From contig NW_025317353.1 of assembly GCF_018873765.1 (NCBI RefSeq), positions 310,001 to 374,000 of the forward strand: a stretch of 64,000 nucleotides of DNA, read 5' to 3'. The first letter of the stretch is position 1. The number at the start of each line of letters is the position of its first letter. The position numbers were made by a program, and so were the translations under genes. Below are positions 52,069 to 63,590 of the stretch, piece after piece. The DNA comes from Telopea speciosissima (lineage: Eukaryota > Streptophyta > Magnoliopsida > Proteales > Proteaceae). Under the pieces are notes generated by a model. It had not been told where the DNA came from. It made no database searches and was given only the letters and a program-made list of their open reading frames with translations.

Positions 52069-54826
52069 TGTGAAACCCGGTCAAATTTTCGAATAAATTT
52101 AAACTTTTGGAATCTGTGTGATTTCAAGTTCTGGTTCAACTTTGGCCATACTAGCCTCTAAGTTGTGGGCCGTCTTGATTAAGAAATTCAGACCTATCTC
52201 ACGACTCTCGTGCGCAAAGGCATTCCGATCACCCAACTACCGTGGCCTTAAATGAGTCCGAGGTGTCTAGCGGAAGACAACACATAAGCGTGGCATGCTG
52301 GATTGATGGCCTGCGAAGCCTCTCTCTGTCTTAGGCCGAATCCCAGGTAAGAATCCCATTTTATATGTATGTATGTTGTATTTTTAATTAATTAGTGTAT
52401 TAGGGGCAGAATAGTAATTTTTACCTTGTGGGACCCCGCACTGAGCTACTCGTGTCGGGTCTGGCTGGACGGCCGCAGGACCTCCCCTATGTAAGTATAA
52501 TTTAAAATATATTTATATAACGTTTTGTACAACCAAATAGAGTTAGAAGGGTATTTTAGTAAAATTGCCTCTGTGGGACCCAGTTCCCCAGTGGGGAATG
52601 TAATTCCGGACAATTACCCGTATCCGGATCATCCCTGATGTCGCATGACATCATTCTGTAGCTGGAATAAGGTAACAAATACAAAAGAATCAATTTTAGA
52701 AATAATTTATAACCAAATGACCATTCTGCCCCTTAGTGCTTAAGTTTCTATAAATATAACCCTCTTTACACTATTCATTATTCACCAACAAAGAGAAGAG
52801 GAACCAGAATCCTTCCACTTGGAGAAGGAAGAAAGAAAAGGGAAAAGAGAAAAGAGAAGAGAAGAAGAGGGATTAGAGGTGTTTTGAAGGCTTATCTCTT
52901 GCACCTAATTTCGGGCTTAAAGTTTCCATTAGAAGGCTGCAATTACAGTTTCAGGTAAGCCTTGGTGAATCCCTTGCTGTAATACCTTCTTTTCCTCTAA
53001 ATTTCTTCTAAAACTGCTCTAAATCTACCTTAAGTGCATCCTAGTATAGCCTAGGTGCTGTCCAAGTAAATACCTGCCATTAAAGCTCTAATTTGAGCTT
53101 GACTTTTATAGGTTTTACTATTTATAATGCTGTCCTCGCTGCCTAGGTTCGATTATGCTGAATCTCCATGGCAAGATACCTCTAATAAACCCAATTTCTA
53201 CTCCCAAGAACTCAGTCCATGAACCCTAGCTAAGAAATTTAGGTTTAATTGAAGAAATTTCTAAATTAACTAACTAATTATGAAATTGGAACCCAAAATA
53301 GACTAACCCACCTTGAAATGGTATTAAAACACCAAATTTGACCCATACATGTCAAGATCTGGCCATTTCAAGCAAAATCCCCAAATTCGGACAGACGCTG
53401 GCCAGGATCTTGTTGCGAGCTAGGGGCGGTTGACCGGCTCCCTGGAAGTCGCATCCGGGTCCCCCATTTTTGTGCCCTTATGACCTAGACCCCTTAGGAC
53501 TTGACCTTGGCCCATCCCAGAACCTATTGCATAGTGTTTGGTAGGTTATTTAGGGTTGTTTCTACTGTTTTCTAGTCGGTTTGTTGGATTGTTGGTGGGT
53601 AACTGACCTAGGATTCCTTTTATAACTAATCTATAATATTCTTGTCTCATATTTAGGACTGTCTTGGTCTGTTCTTGCCTGCCTATTGGAGTTTATTCAC
53701 CTAGGCTAGCTACAATTACAGGTAAGGGGATTCGACCTTAATTTCCTGCGTGTTTATCACATTAATTTCAATTTTATGCTGAATGCCATGCTCATGCATC
53801 ATTACCTCTATACCTGAAGCATGTAGTTTTCGAGCTTTTATTTAATGCATTAGGTTGCACAAAGACATACTGCATTGCATTTGCATTGATTATTTATATG
53901 ATGTGAATTTATGATGATGGAATTTGGTAATTTATAACTCGGATCATACTTGCCTCATCGTTAAACTGCTTGGCTAGGTTGATATTCATTACCCAAGATC
54001 TGCGCCCCTTACCAACAGGGGAAAGGTGTTGGACAACCCGTGGAAGAGACCGATGTGTTAGTTCCAGGGATGCCATCTTCGTCCCCGTTTAGCGGGTCCC
54101 TAATTCATGCGGGAATAAACAGCAGGGTTGGTCATTTGGGGGTCTGTCGGGGTCCGATGTGTTAGTTCGAATCGGCGGGTCTTCACCGTGGTAGAATGGT
54201 TTCGCTCGGGTGACCGAAGGGTTAGTTCAGGGACCGAGGTTAGCATCTACCACCTAGTAGTAGTACTTATACCCCATGAGACTTAGTATCGTGCTAGAAC
54301 TGCTAGTTTAGCACATGCATCATGGATTTATTGTGTTTGTATGCTTGTACCCCCTTACCTGGGCTCGGTTGAGAGCTCACTGTGGATATCCTTATTTTTC
54401 AGTGATTTAGTTACTTCTAATGTTGGATTTGCGCGTGAGTTTGAAGTGCACGATGCGCCGTGTGCGTGATGATTGGGCAACCTCGATCTTCGCCTGATAG
54501 TCCAGGCTACCTCCCCACTCTTTTATGCTTTATAAATGCTTCATATAGTTATAGAATAGTTTCTTGTATACTTTTACTCTGTAGTACCTTTGAGAACTGT
54601 ATAGTTATATCACAAGCCTTATCATTTATATAAATGAAATATCATTTAGACTTCTCTTACTAATGATGTTATCTCTATTAATTAAATTATTTCCGCTGCC
54701 TCTGATTACTGTATCTGTGAGCAATGATTGTGAATAGGGTACTGCACTTGTGATCCTTTGGGATTGGTTGGATGTCAGAGACATCCCGCCACACTTGGCC
54801 CTTAATAACCGGGCCGGGGTGTGACA
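52069..54826. mobile_element. 2.76-kb solo LTR
   Basis: Starts TGTGAAACCCGGTCAAATTT and ends GGGCCGGGGTGTGACA, with the same 5-bp target duplication GTAAC on each side (52064-52068, 54827-54831). The interior has no PBS, PPT or coding frame. A TATA-like CTATAAATATA at 52748-52758, about 40 bp before an AAGAGAAGAGG leader, fits an LTR promoter read on this strand. The size suits a chromovirus-type Gypsy LTR (inference). It arose by recombination between two LTRs after insertion into the LARD-like element. Confidence 0.8.
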
Positions 54827-54831
54827 GTAAC

Positions 54832-56237
54832 ACATCAACCAGTCATGCTTACAGAAGCCAATCAATAACACCAGCCAGGTAGGTATGAAAGCTCAAAATA
54901 ACCAGCAAATATAAGATAAATAACCAGACAGATCCATAGGTAGTTGAAGCAGCCAGCCATATAGGAATAAGTAAGAAACATAGGTTGATTATTTGAGAAA
55001 CCGAGCCATAAGAATGAACCTGAATTTTTCCAAAAATAACTAATGAATGATGCTGAAATAGGGGCTGAATACTCCTCTGATGTTTATAAAACTCTCCCAA
55101 AAAAATCAGCAATAGTGGACTGCCCTAACCCTTAGATCGATTATAGTCAGGGTTTTGTAACAAACCCTGAAAGGGAAGATTGATTGTAGGGAAGGGGGCT
55201 TCAACAAAGTGATGATGACTTGTCAAAGGTGATGTCTTCTGGTAATAGATGCTGACCACCACTGCTGGAATGGATCTCCAGTTCGAATAACCAATCTCCT
55301 TGGTAATTGAAACTTGATCTTCACGTGGGAGAATCACCAAAAAATTACAGAAAAATAGGACAGCAGCTATCATGTGCAATAGACCTTCTTCAAGCCAGGA
55401 ATAGTTGAAGTAGAATGTCCTTCTTGATGGTAGAAACACCTCCAAAAAACTCCAATAGCAGCAATCAACCCTAACCCTAAAATCGATATTTGTCAAGGTT
55501 TTGAAAAAACCTTGAAAAGAAGGATCAATTTGGGTTAGGGGTCTTCAAACACTTGGAAAGAGGCTGAAACTGAGGTCGAGTGATCCTTGTAGGTGGAGTA
55601 AGCATCCCTCCAAAAGGCAGCAAAAACTGAAACCTGTAACCCTAATGTCAATTTGAGTCAGGGTTTTAACAGGTAACCAAAAATAGCAGGTTGAGAAGGT
55701 TTTGCTGTAGGTACATATCCAGCCATCAAATAGTGTCCAAATTGAGGTCGATTAGGGCTTGGATTAGTTGGGAATTATCCTTGAAATATTGGCTGCATCT
55801 GACAAGGGAAACCCCAAAATCGATTGGTCAGGGTTTTGAAAAACCCTGACAAGGTGAAATCGATTTGGGGATTTAGGTTGGAAAACAAATAATAAAAGAT
55901 GGAGATAAAGAAAAAAGGAAGTTAGGTTTAGGAATAAGGTAGAATATGGCTGGAAAAAGGCTGCATAGGGTGTTCCTAAATTAGAGGATCAAGTTTATAG
56001 AGATCTGATCTCAAAGAAGGGAAACTCCAAATCGCAGATGAGGCTCCAACAGGTTTTTTTTTAATAAAAACGATAGAAGAGAAGGGGGGGCAGCAACTAA
56101 ATCATCGATATTATGTTTACCTCATTAGTGCTGCCCCTTTTATTGGGCTGAAAAGAAGAACAGGAGCAGGAGAAAACCGAGAAAAGGGAGAAGAAGGGAG
56201 AAATAGGGTTTTTTTTCTCTCTAACCTAGATCAGACC
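54832..56237 (-). other. Leader of non-autonomous element with internal repeats
   Basis: Four to five degenerate repeats of AAACCCTGA...ATCGAT (near 55130, 55480, 55660, 55820), resembling the copia leader at 44000-44733. The block CAGCAACTAAATCAT...CCTCATTAGTGCTGCCCC near 56090 parallels CAGCAACTGGATCG...CCTCATCAGTGCTGCCC at 44585. No ORF. Confidence 0.6.
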
Positions 56238-56250
56238 AGCTTTGATACCA
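56238..56250 (-). other. Primer-binding site, non-autonomous element
   Basis: TGGTATCAAAGCT on the element strand; one difference (A for G) from the copia PBS at 44734. Confidence 0.75.
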
Positions 56251-56482
56251 TGTTGGTTGAACCGTGGGTCAGAGAGAGGGAATAAAATAATGGAATGGCT
56301 TGTATTAATGATAGAAAGGCCCCTCTATTTATAATAGAGGGGAAGTTACAAATAATAGAAGCTAGGCGATATGGGACTAAAACCCACATAGCCGACATAA
56401 GCTAATAACACTTAATAACATAAAAATACCCCCAAAAGGACCAGAATACCCCCACGGTATTCTGGGGTACATTATTCTAACA
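56251..56482 (-). repeat. 5' LTR of non-autonomous element
   Basis: Same 232 bp as 50491-50722. Confidence 0.9.
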
Positions 56483-56487
56483 GATTC

Positions 56488-58361
56488 CTTATGTGACCTT
56501 GGATGGTTTATTTTTAATTTTTTGAGCCTAGATATAATAACTGCGATTACTTTAAGATGTTAACTTCTACTGCTTCATAAGTTCATAGTCACAATTTCAC
56601 CAATTTGTGTAGAGTGAGAGATCAACAGATATGTTCTGTGATGATATTTTCAGAGAGAGACCTGCTGGAGTGTGTAAAACTGTAGATGTCGTTCTATTTC
56701 CTCCCCCCCTCTAATTGCATTAAGCTCTAGCATTCTCTCAAGTGTTGGTTTTCTTCTTTGTTTGCTGAACATTTAATGTAGATAATAGAAATCTGAACAA
56801 GGTTTCTTGAAAATCGTGTATAATCGAAAACTGATTTGAATACCCAAATGAAGTAAATGGTTTGTCCTGCCTGAGATAGCATGTTCAATTGAAGCCACTT
56901 TGGACCTGCTGATAATCCAATGTTCTCTCCTTTTTCTTGTAATTTGTACATGCACCACATGAGCAGTATGTTATGGGTTTTTAGTGATGGTCTGCTATTG
57001 CGATTAGAGAAATGTGTTTTGGCATTCATGGATGCTTTCCATGGCGATGTATTGTAATCCAGCGATTGACAAAATATTTCTTTTATATGTTATCCTCTAT
57101 TTTTCTTATAAATTTGTTATTTATTTTGACTTTGTGAGATTGAAAAAGGTTTCACTGGTGAACCATATTTAGAGAGTTCTAGTACTTTATCTATAGTTGG
57201 TTCAATGTGATCACATCTTCATGAAGATATTGATAAAACACAGAATCCATCAATAAAGCAATAGTATTTTTTAGTAACTAGCGAAAGAAAATAGGTAAAG
57301 ACCTCTTAGGAAGTTGCCTAGTTTGGGAGTTTTATCGTGTTAAAAAATTGAGTGGAACTCTGGATTTAGGAGTCAAAAACAACAGTTAACACTTACACAA
57401 CCCAGCACTTTAACATGAATAACAAATTAAAGTAAATGAAACTAAAATCTGATTCCAAATTAACATCTGAACCATTAAACAACCCGACACTATCGCATCG
57501 AGCAAATTAAACTTGATTAAACTTAAATTTGATTGCAAATGAACATACTATGCTAATTTTAAAGGGAATTGCATACTTATGCTAAACTTCTAAAAAGTTG
57601 CTTGGTATTGCAACTTATGTAAATGAAAAAAAGCTGGGTATTATAGTACGGTGATTTTGTAGGTCAAAAGTAAACTCAATCAGGTATCTACTTCAGTTGC
57701 CCTATAAGAAAACCTCTTTGACCTGACGTAGTCTGTTGAACCTATGGAAAAGCCATGTGTACTGCCTTAAAGAAAAAATTATTTGGAATGTCCGGAAATT
57801 GACCATTCTGCCCCTTTTTTTCCCTCTTGACTCTTGCAAAATTTCATCTTCTGATCCTTAGAAGGGTGTGGGTTGGTGAAGCTGCAATGATTTACTGAAC
57901 AGAAAATGGAATTAGGACTGAGATGTCTGTGGAATTGCTATTCCTTTGTGGTTTATCTTTTTTCTTTTAATTTTTTAGGGTTATTCTGCTTTGTTCTTGT
58001 TGGGTCTTTATAAAATTTCTTGTTATTTATCCCTAGGTGTGTTGTCATTTTTTTGGTTTTTGCTATAAAATGCATAATAATGTGGTAGTGGAGTTGTTTT
58101 ACTCCCACTTGTATTATACTTCATCTATCAGATATAGTGGAGTTATTTTACTCCCACTTGTATTATACTTCATTTATCTGTTTTCTTCAGATTCCCTGCA
58201 ACCCTCACGAGGGTGTTTAAACCCTTTATTTTTTGCATCTTTGTTTCCATGGTCATCAATATCTTTAGCTTATTATTTAAGGTTATTAAATGGAAATACT
58301 ATGTTATGATTCTTATTTTTATTGCTTTTGCTGATTTCAACATCTCTTGCTTTTTCTACAG
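56488..58361. other. No gene seen
   Basis: AT-rich, intron- or intergenic-like. A 44-bp string (GTGGAGTTGTTTTACTCCCA...) is tandemly repeated at about 58087 and 58137. The last bases are the intron and CAG acceptor of the PRP4 exon. Confidence 0.45.
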
Positions 58362-58526
58362 GGTGGATTTACCAATCAGCATTTTGACCAGGATTTGAAT
58401 TTTCTTGCTACTGAAGAAGATCCTGTTACAAAGAAGGTTAGAAGTTACTTGTCAATGAAATCTGTAGTGATTATGTTTCAGTGACTGTTTCTATTGTTTT
58501 TCCTACTACTGCAACCACCCTCTTCC

Positions 58527-58543
58527 CCCCCCCCCCCCCCCGG
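58527..58543. repeat. Poly-C tract
   Basis: About 16-17 consecutive Cs followed by GG; its length may be unreliable in an assembly. Confidence 0.8.
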
Positions 58544-58650
58544 CAAAAAAAAGAAAAAAAGGGGAAGCATCATTGCCCTCATTTTAAGTCTGCAAACTAT
58601 GAAGAGGCTGCTTCTCAATATTAAGCAAAAAAGACATTGGTTCCTTAATT

Positions 58651-58687
58651 TTTTTGGGTGAATTAATTAGTGGAGATTTGTTTTATG
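58651..58687 (-). mobile_element. 37-bp micro retro-insertion in PRP4 exon
   Basis: TTTTTGGGTGAATTAATTAG... is the tail of the LINE family seen at 26787 and 38787 (T run + GGGTGAAT). It is flanked by perfect 18-bp duplications GACATTGGTTCCTTAATT at 58633-58650 and 58688-58705. A 5'-truncated LINE insertion of only 37 bp. Confidence 0.8.
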
Positions 58688-58840
58688 GACATTGGTTCCT
58701 TAATTACAAGCTCCCCTGGTGAGGATCCGAAGGTGTTGGCAAATTTCTAAGATCTTCTAGAAAAAATATTTGTGTTTGATCCAGAGAAGAGAATGACAGT
58801 ATCTCAAGCATTGAGGCATTCATTCATCACAGGCAAGTGA

Positions 58841-59393
58841 CCAAAGATGCTGATTTTATGACCCCGGAAATGCTGTTGAGCTAGATACATGTACATTATG
58901 ATCTCAATTTGTAATGGTTTTCTTTTCCCCTCTTATCTTTCTTTATTTTTTACTTTAATTTTAGTTGTGGAATACAGTTTTTTTTTTCATTAAAAAAAAA
59001 AAGAAAAAGAAAATAAGTTTATTTAGGACTTAATGTTCTTACGAAACTAGTTTCATTTCCTATTTTCTTAGAACTTCCAACTACTGTTAATTCCGTTTCT
59101 GGCTCAAGGCAACTCAAGAAGTGAATTTTATCTCATTTGCTTGACCCGGATTTGGTGTCATTTAAATATTCCCCTCATTTGGACTTATGGAGTAGTTTTC
59201 AAGATTTTTTTTTCTTTCCTTTTTGTTCTTACTACTTTATTTAGGGAAGATTTTGTCCATCAATTCTTGATACCGTATCTATTTTAGTAGCCGGAAGGTG
59301 GGTCTGTTTGCATTCTTTTGCTGCTAGGCTATAGGTGGTTGTTCTGTGACATTATCTCAAATATATTTCTCATTTATGCATTTTGTTCTATAG
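58841..59393. other. Intergenic or intron, no gene seen
   Basis: T-rich, with A runs at 58990-59010. No exon recognised; ends in the CTATAG acceptor of the first EFR3 exon. Confidence 0.4.
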
Positions 59394-61994
59394 GGCATAC
59401 TTCGCTTGCAGTCTACTGATTGTTGTAATTGAACTCTTGGACTCCACAAAGCTAGACAGTGTTCCTATTCCAGGATGCAAAACCTTGACCAGATTCATTC
59501 ATAGTCGTCAGGTGATTTTGGGATGTAATTAGCATTGTTTTCTAATAAATTGCTTATATATCTTGCTACTTTTTCTTTGCATTATACAAACTGGTTAATC
59601 CCTTCAAGACTTCAATGCAAGTGTGTTGTGTTTGCTCTTAATAATCTGTTGTTGAGAAATCAGGAGATTTTTCTGCTTGATGAAACATCCATTCAGTGGA
59701 GAAACTGATCTTAAATTACATTTTTCCCCCATTGTTGGTTGACTGTGTTTACTTTTTTTTTGTTCTTATTGGTTGTGGTGGAAAACAGAGAGTTTCCTCA
59801 TATTGAAGGGAAGTGCAAAAATCAAGCAATTGGAAGAAAAAGATTACACTTTGAACATTTAACAGCTTGATAAGCATTCTGCACTTATAGATGCACATAT
59901 TATTTTTTTTTTTCCCCTTCCATTCTTTGAATTTTTGTAACTGGAAACTTAATCAGAAATTTAAGGCAAAAGTGTAAAGGTTGAAAGGTTATTGAGCTTA
60001 TCCTCCAAAATATTGGAACTAGTGATAGGTTTTTCCTTGTCATGGACAACGTAACCTGAATGGAAAAGGAGGCTCTTGATCTGAAGGTTTACAATTATTA
60101 TAGAAGGATCCTCTTCAATCACTTGATCTGAAAGTGGATCATTCATTTGAGCATCTGATTAGATTTGGGATGAAGCTTGGATTGTGGATTTGTGCCAATA
60201 GTTTGTGAAGTGCTTGCTTATTTGGACCAGATGCCATCAAGTTATGGATTTGGTTTTCGTCCTAAACATAGTTTCTGAATTTCGTTTTACATTTCTCATT
60301 TGATGTGTATTTGGCATTGCTTTCCTCTCTTTTTTCCCCAACAATGAACTTTATTTTAGTATTTTATGTCTCATTTTTTGATTGTTGATTCCACCTTTCA
60401 TGCTTACTTTTTACTATTAAATAAACAATGAACAGGATTCTTTTATGATTTTACTCTCATCTTTACTTTTACAGTTACCTCTCCATATGTTTTATGCTGG
60501 TTCTGTTCTTACTGTGCATGGACAGGCAGATGGAAGTTGTGCTCACAATATTGAGAAATTGGTTCCTAGAGTATGCATGCTTGCACGTGAGCCTGGGGAA
60601 GAATATAGCAAGTGCTGTTTGAGGGCATCAAGTTTGCAATGCCTTTCAGCTATGGTAGTTGGTGGTTTTTTTTGTGGTTTGTAATTTTTTCTTGTTAGTG
60701 CAACATGGGCACAATCATTTTTGAAATTTACCTCCATCTAATTCCTCATTGAGTCAAATTGATTTTTCACATTTCAGGTGTGGTTTGTGGCAGTTTATTC
60801 ACATGTTCTTCATGGTTTTGATGAGGTGAGTGGTTTTCATTGCTTTAGTATGTGTTGGCAATTGGACCCAGTGTTTTATGACTTGTTTCCTGGCACAATA
60901 TGAAGAAATTGAGCTTTGGAGCTAGTAGCTGCACAAGGAAAACAGGTTAAAGTTAGAAGCAACAATGCGGAAATGTTGTAATAGAGGAATGATTAGGGGC
61001 TGTGGTAGGTACTTTCCACGACGAGAGTAGTTTCTGAAATAACTTTAGGTGTAGCTCATATCTTGTGTCTAGGGTTGGCATTCCAAGACTTCACACTCTT
61101 GTTAAATTTTTGACATGTTTACTCATATTGATGCACGTTTGACATAGTCTAGGTGTGTCTGCAGACTGCATTTAGTTCTAGAAGATCATTGAGTTTGATA
61201 TGTATCCATCTAACATTATCTGCGTCTGACGCTAACACATGTAATGGTAGTTACATAGGATCAACAGTTTGTAAACCCGTAACAAGTTATGATTAAAGCA
61301 TGCACATTCTTGTATATATGTGAGTCTGATAATCAAGTCTCTCTACTTGTGAATATACTTCCAATTTAAGCTTCTGTTTGTATATCTCATAAGTTTGGCT
61401 ATATTAAGTTTAATTGGGTTCCTGAATCATGAATTTCTTTTGGTTTAAGGATTTATACTATACGCAGATTGTACATGCCCCACTGGATAACTATGAACCA
61501 GATCACAATTGGGTTGATGAAGTAGTTAGATGTGAAGCAAGGGGTAGTGTGGGTGTTGGTATTGATCTTAACCTGACCTACCTTAGGCCAAGACGAGAAA
61601 AAAAGGATTGCTCTCTATTGACTCAGTACTAATGAGCAACCCCACATGTTTAACTCCAAAAATGAGGTCCTTTATTATCATATTCTTGATTCATTATGCA
61701 TTTTTCTAGAGGAACTTTTTTCGTTGCATTCCTCCAAAGATTAAAAAAAAATAATGTAGTGGACTGTGGTTAATGCATTGGTTTACTTGCATAACAGAGA
61801 AGAGATTGAAAATCCAAAAATATGGGGTCAAATTTGTGTCCAGAAAATAGTAGAATTGGCCAAGGAGACTACGGCAATGCACCAGGTTTTAGATCCAATG
61901 TTCGCTTTCTTTGATAATGAAAAGCACTGGGTTCCTCGGCTGGGGTTAGCTGTGGTTGTTCTGTCTGATATGTGCTACTTTGTGGACACTGCAG
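59394..61994 (+). pseudogene. EFR3 / SRL2-like ARM-repeat protein, five-exon fragment
   Basis: Exons 59394-59511 (AYFACSLLIVVIELLDSTKL, GCKTLTRFIH), 60526-60654 (ADGSCAHNIEKLVPRVCMLA, LRASSLQCLSAM), 60778-60825 (VWFVAVYSHVLHGFDE), 61468-61625 (LDNYEPDHNWVDEVVRCEAR) and 61798-61994 (KIWGQICVQKIVELAKETTA, HWVPRLGLAVVVLSDMCYFV). All borders are GT/AG and the phases match, giving about 216 residues without a stop. This is the N-terminal ARM region of plant EFR3 homologues, plasma-membrane scaffolds for a PI4-kinase complex. The first exons (MGVISR start) and the C-terminal two thirds are not in the window. PRP4 and PIP fragments abut it, so I call it partial; a functional gene with a huge intron is less likely. 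Confidence 0.82.
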
Positions 61995-62234
61995 GTATTT
62001 TGGTGCTTTATGTATTCTCTCCCTCACTAAAACAACTGTTTATTATACTTGATGTGTGATATTGATGTTTATTTGCGAGTTGGTTGATGTAGGAGTTTTA
62101 CAGATGATTTGTAATTATTTGTTTTTAATTTTTTGGTATTCTTTTTATTTCCTTCTCGACGTTTGGCACCTCATGACCGCTGCTCAAATTTTCTCTTATA
62201 ATCCAGTACATAACTATGATATCTGGTTTTGTTT
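61995..62234. other. Junction between EFR3 intron and PIP fragment
   Basis: EFR3 intron sequence gives way near 62150 to CTCGACGTTTGGCACCTCAT, shared with 32680-32760, and then to PIP exon 1. Confidence 0.5.
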
Positions 62235-62800
62235 CATGATCTTCATCCTTGTTTACTGCACTGCCATCTCTGGTGGGTAATCCATTTTTTTGTTGCTTTC
62301 TCTGTTTTTTGTTGTTTACAATTTGATTATAAACAGTTGTGTGTGTTTGTGTTTACAGAAGGGCATATTAACCCAATAGTGACGTTTGGGCTTTTCTTAA
62401 CCCCGTAAAGTGTCACTAATCCTTGGGTGCAATGTGTGGTGTAGGGCAGGTAAAGGCCTTCCAAAAGTCTTACTATGTGCAGTATGGTGATGGGGCGAAC
62501 GAGATCACCAATGGTTACAGAAAAGGTATGGGTTTGGCAGCTCAAATTATTGGCATCTTTGTCCTTGTCTATTTCTCTTCTACTGATCCCAAGAGAAGTG
62601 CCAAAGACTCCCATGTCCCTGTAAGTTCACCTGTTTTACTTGGAAAACAGAGTATTATTAGAAGCGATTTAGAAATCATTCTCAATTCTCTTGTTAACCC
62701 ACATGGAAAACATACTAATTGAGAACTTTTGCTTTGGATTTACAGGTATTTGCACCACTTCCAATTGGGTTTGCAGTTTTGTTCCCCCCCCCCCTTTGGT
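62235..62800 (+). pseudogene. PIP: PIP aquaporin fragment, unit 9
   Basis: The exon 1 tail MIFILVYCTAISGG has lost the G of AGISGG. Exon 2 (62359-62620) reads NPIV for NPAV, is missing about 35 bp in the MYMVAQ region, and then reads [17 protein letters not shown] and [20 protein letters not shown]. Exon 3 at 62746 reads [12 protein letters not shown] and ends in a C run plus the GGGACAACCAGG junction. No MetRS or RAE1 fragment precedes it. Confidence 0.8.
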
Positions 62801-62939
62801 GGGTGGGACAACCAGGTTTTTTGATCGCCTCCACAATTGAATTTCTTCCTTCTTCCTCTTTTCTCTTCTTTAGTCATTCCCTCGCAGTGCACATTCTAAT
62901 TTGAGCTATTTCGAAGTGAAGATCGTAATCTAATCATTA

Positions 62940-63590
62940 CACATTTCGTTATATATGTGAAACTTGATAGGGTTTTTACCTTTTAGAACCAATTCGAGAT
63001 TAAAATCCTTAGTTGGCCTGGCAAGATGTATGTAAAATTGTGCATGGTGATTATGCAGCTTACGTACACGAGTCATACGAAACTACAGTTGGCATGTATC
63101 TCTGATGTCTCCTCCTCTATATAAATATTTTCCATTGACCGTTTTTTGGTTGCTCCCTTCCAAATCAACTCTATTGTCTCTTCTCCCTCTCTTTCTTTGT
63201 TCATCAAAGCAATATAGAAAGGATCAGATTTTTGAAATATAGTTTTTAAAGGTGCCGAAAGGGCTGAAAAAAGATGAGAGTTCTTTATAGCCATTACTCT
63301 TTTCCAAAGCCAATGTGACCAAATTAAGGCTGGAGCTGTGTCCGTATAACAATGATTAACATCTATTTAGCTAAAATAATGAAGAAGCTTACTTCTGTTC
63401 ATGTGGTAAGCTACGGTGAATTTAACAATGTTTTAGGCTGGAGGTCATGGGTAAGAGATTCCTTGACAAAATGTGACATTTTAGAGAAACCAAGGGTGTA
63501 GACGGCTGCATCAAGTGCATCATTCTTTGGTTTCCCAACTTCCACTAATGATTCGGTGGACACCCTATCCCTAGGCAAGGATGGATTTTT
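62940..63590 (+). promoter_or_regulatory. Promoter-like duplicated segment, copy 2, plus segment T
   Basis: Copy of 49020-49394, with the TATA box at 63118-63126 and the segment T landmark GGCTGGAGGTCATGGGTAAG at 63437. A 130-bp stretch (63150-63330) absent from the first copy lies downstream of the TATA box. No transcript evidence. Confidence 0.35.

Larger units (their letters stand above)
50491..56482 (-). mobile_element. Non-autonomous LTR retrotransposon (LARD-like, copia-related)
   Basis: 232-bp LTRs at 50491-50722 and 56251-56482 start TGTTGG and end TAACA. A perfect target duplication GATTC is at 50486-50490 and 56483-56487. The PBS (TGGTATCAAAGCT on the element strand) at 56238-56250 resembles the iMet site, and a polypurine tract lies at 50723-50735. 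Without the nested solo LTR the element is about 3.2 kb. No gag or pol frame is found. LTR differences are about 6-7 sites (~3%). It must use proteins from another element. Confidence 0.88.
58362..58840 (+). pseudogene. PRP4: PRP4-type splicing kinase, C-terminal fragment
   Basis: Exon 58362-58436 reads GFTNQHFDQDLNFLATEEDP then VTKK, with AG/GT borders. A second piece from about 58688 reads DIGSLITSSPGEDPKVLANF, then TAA (58748-58750, where family members have K), then DLLEKIFVFDPEKRMTVSQA and a HSFITGK end with TGA at 58838. PRP4 kinase phosphorylates pre-mRNA splicing factors in the nucleus; this is the last part of its kinase domain (subdomains X-XI). Codons for the TIKRLIL stretch are missing. 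A 37-bp retro-insertion (58651-58687) with 18-bp duplication lies at the front of the last exon. Dead. Confidence 0.85.

Noticed and set aside
52069-54826. Complete LTR element with internal coding region
   Set aside because: No second LTR pair, PBS, PPT or pol motif inside; fits a solo LTR.
55440-55500. Telomere-like AACCCTAACCCTAAA string
   Set aside because: Only about two units, within the repeated leader of the LTR element; not a telomeric tract.
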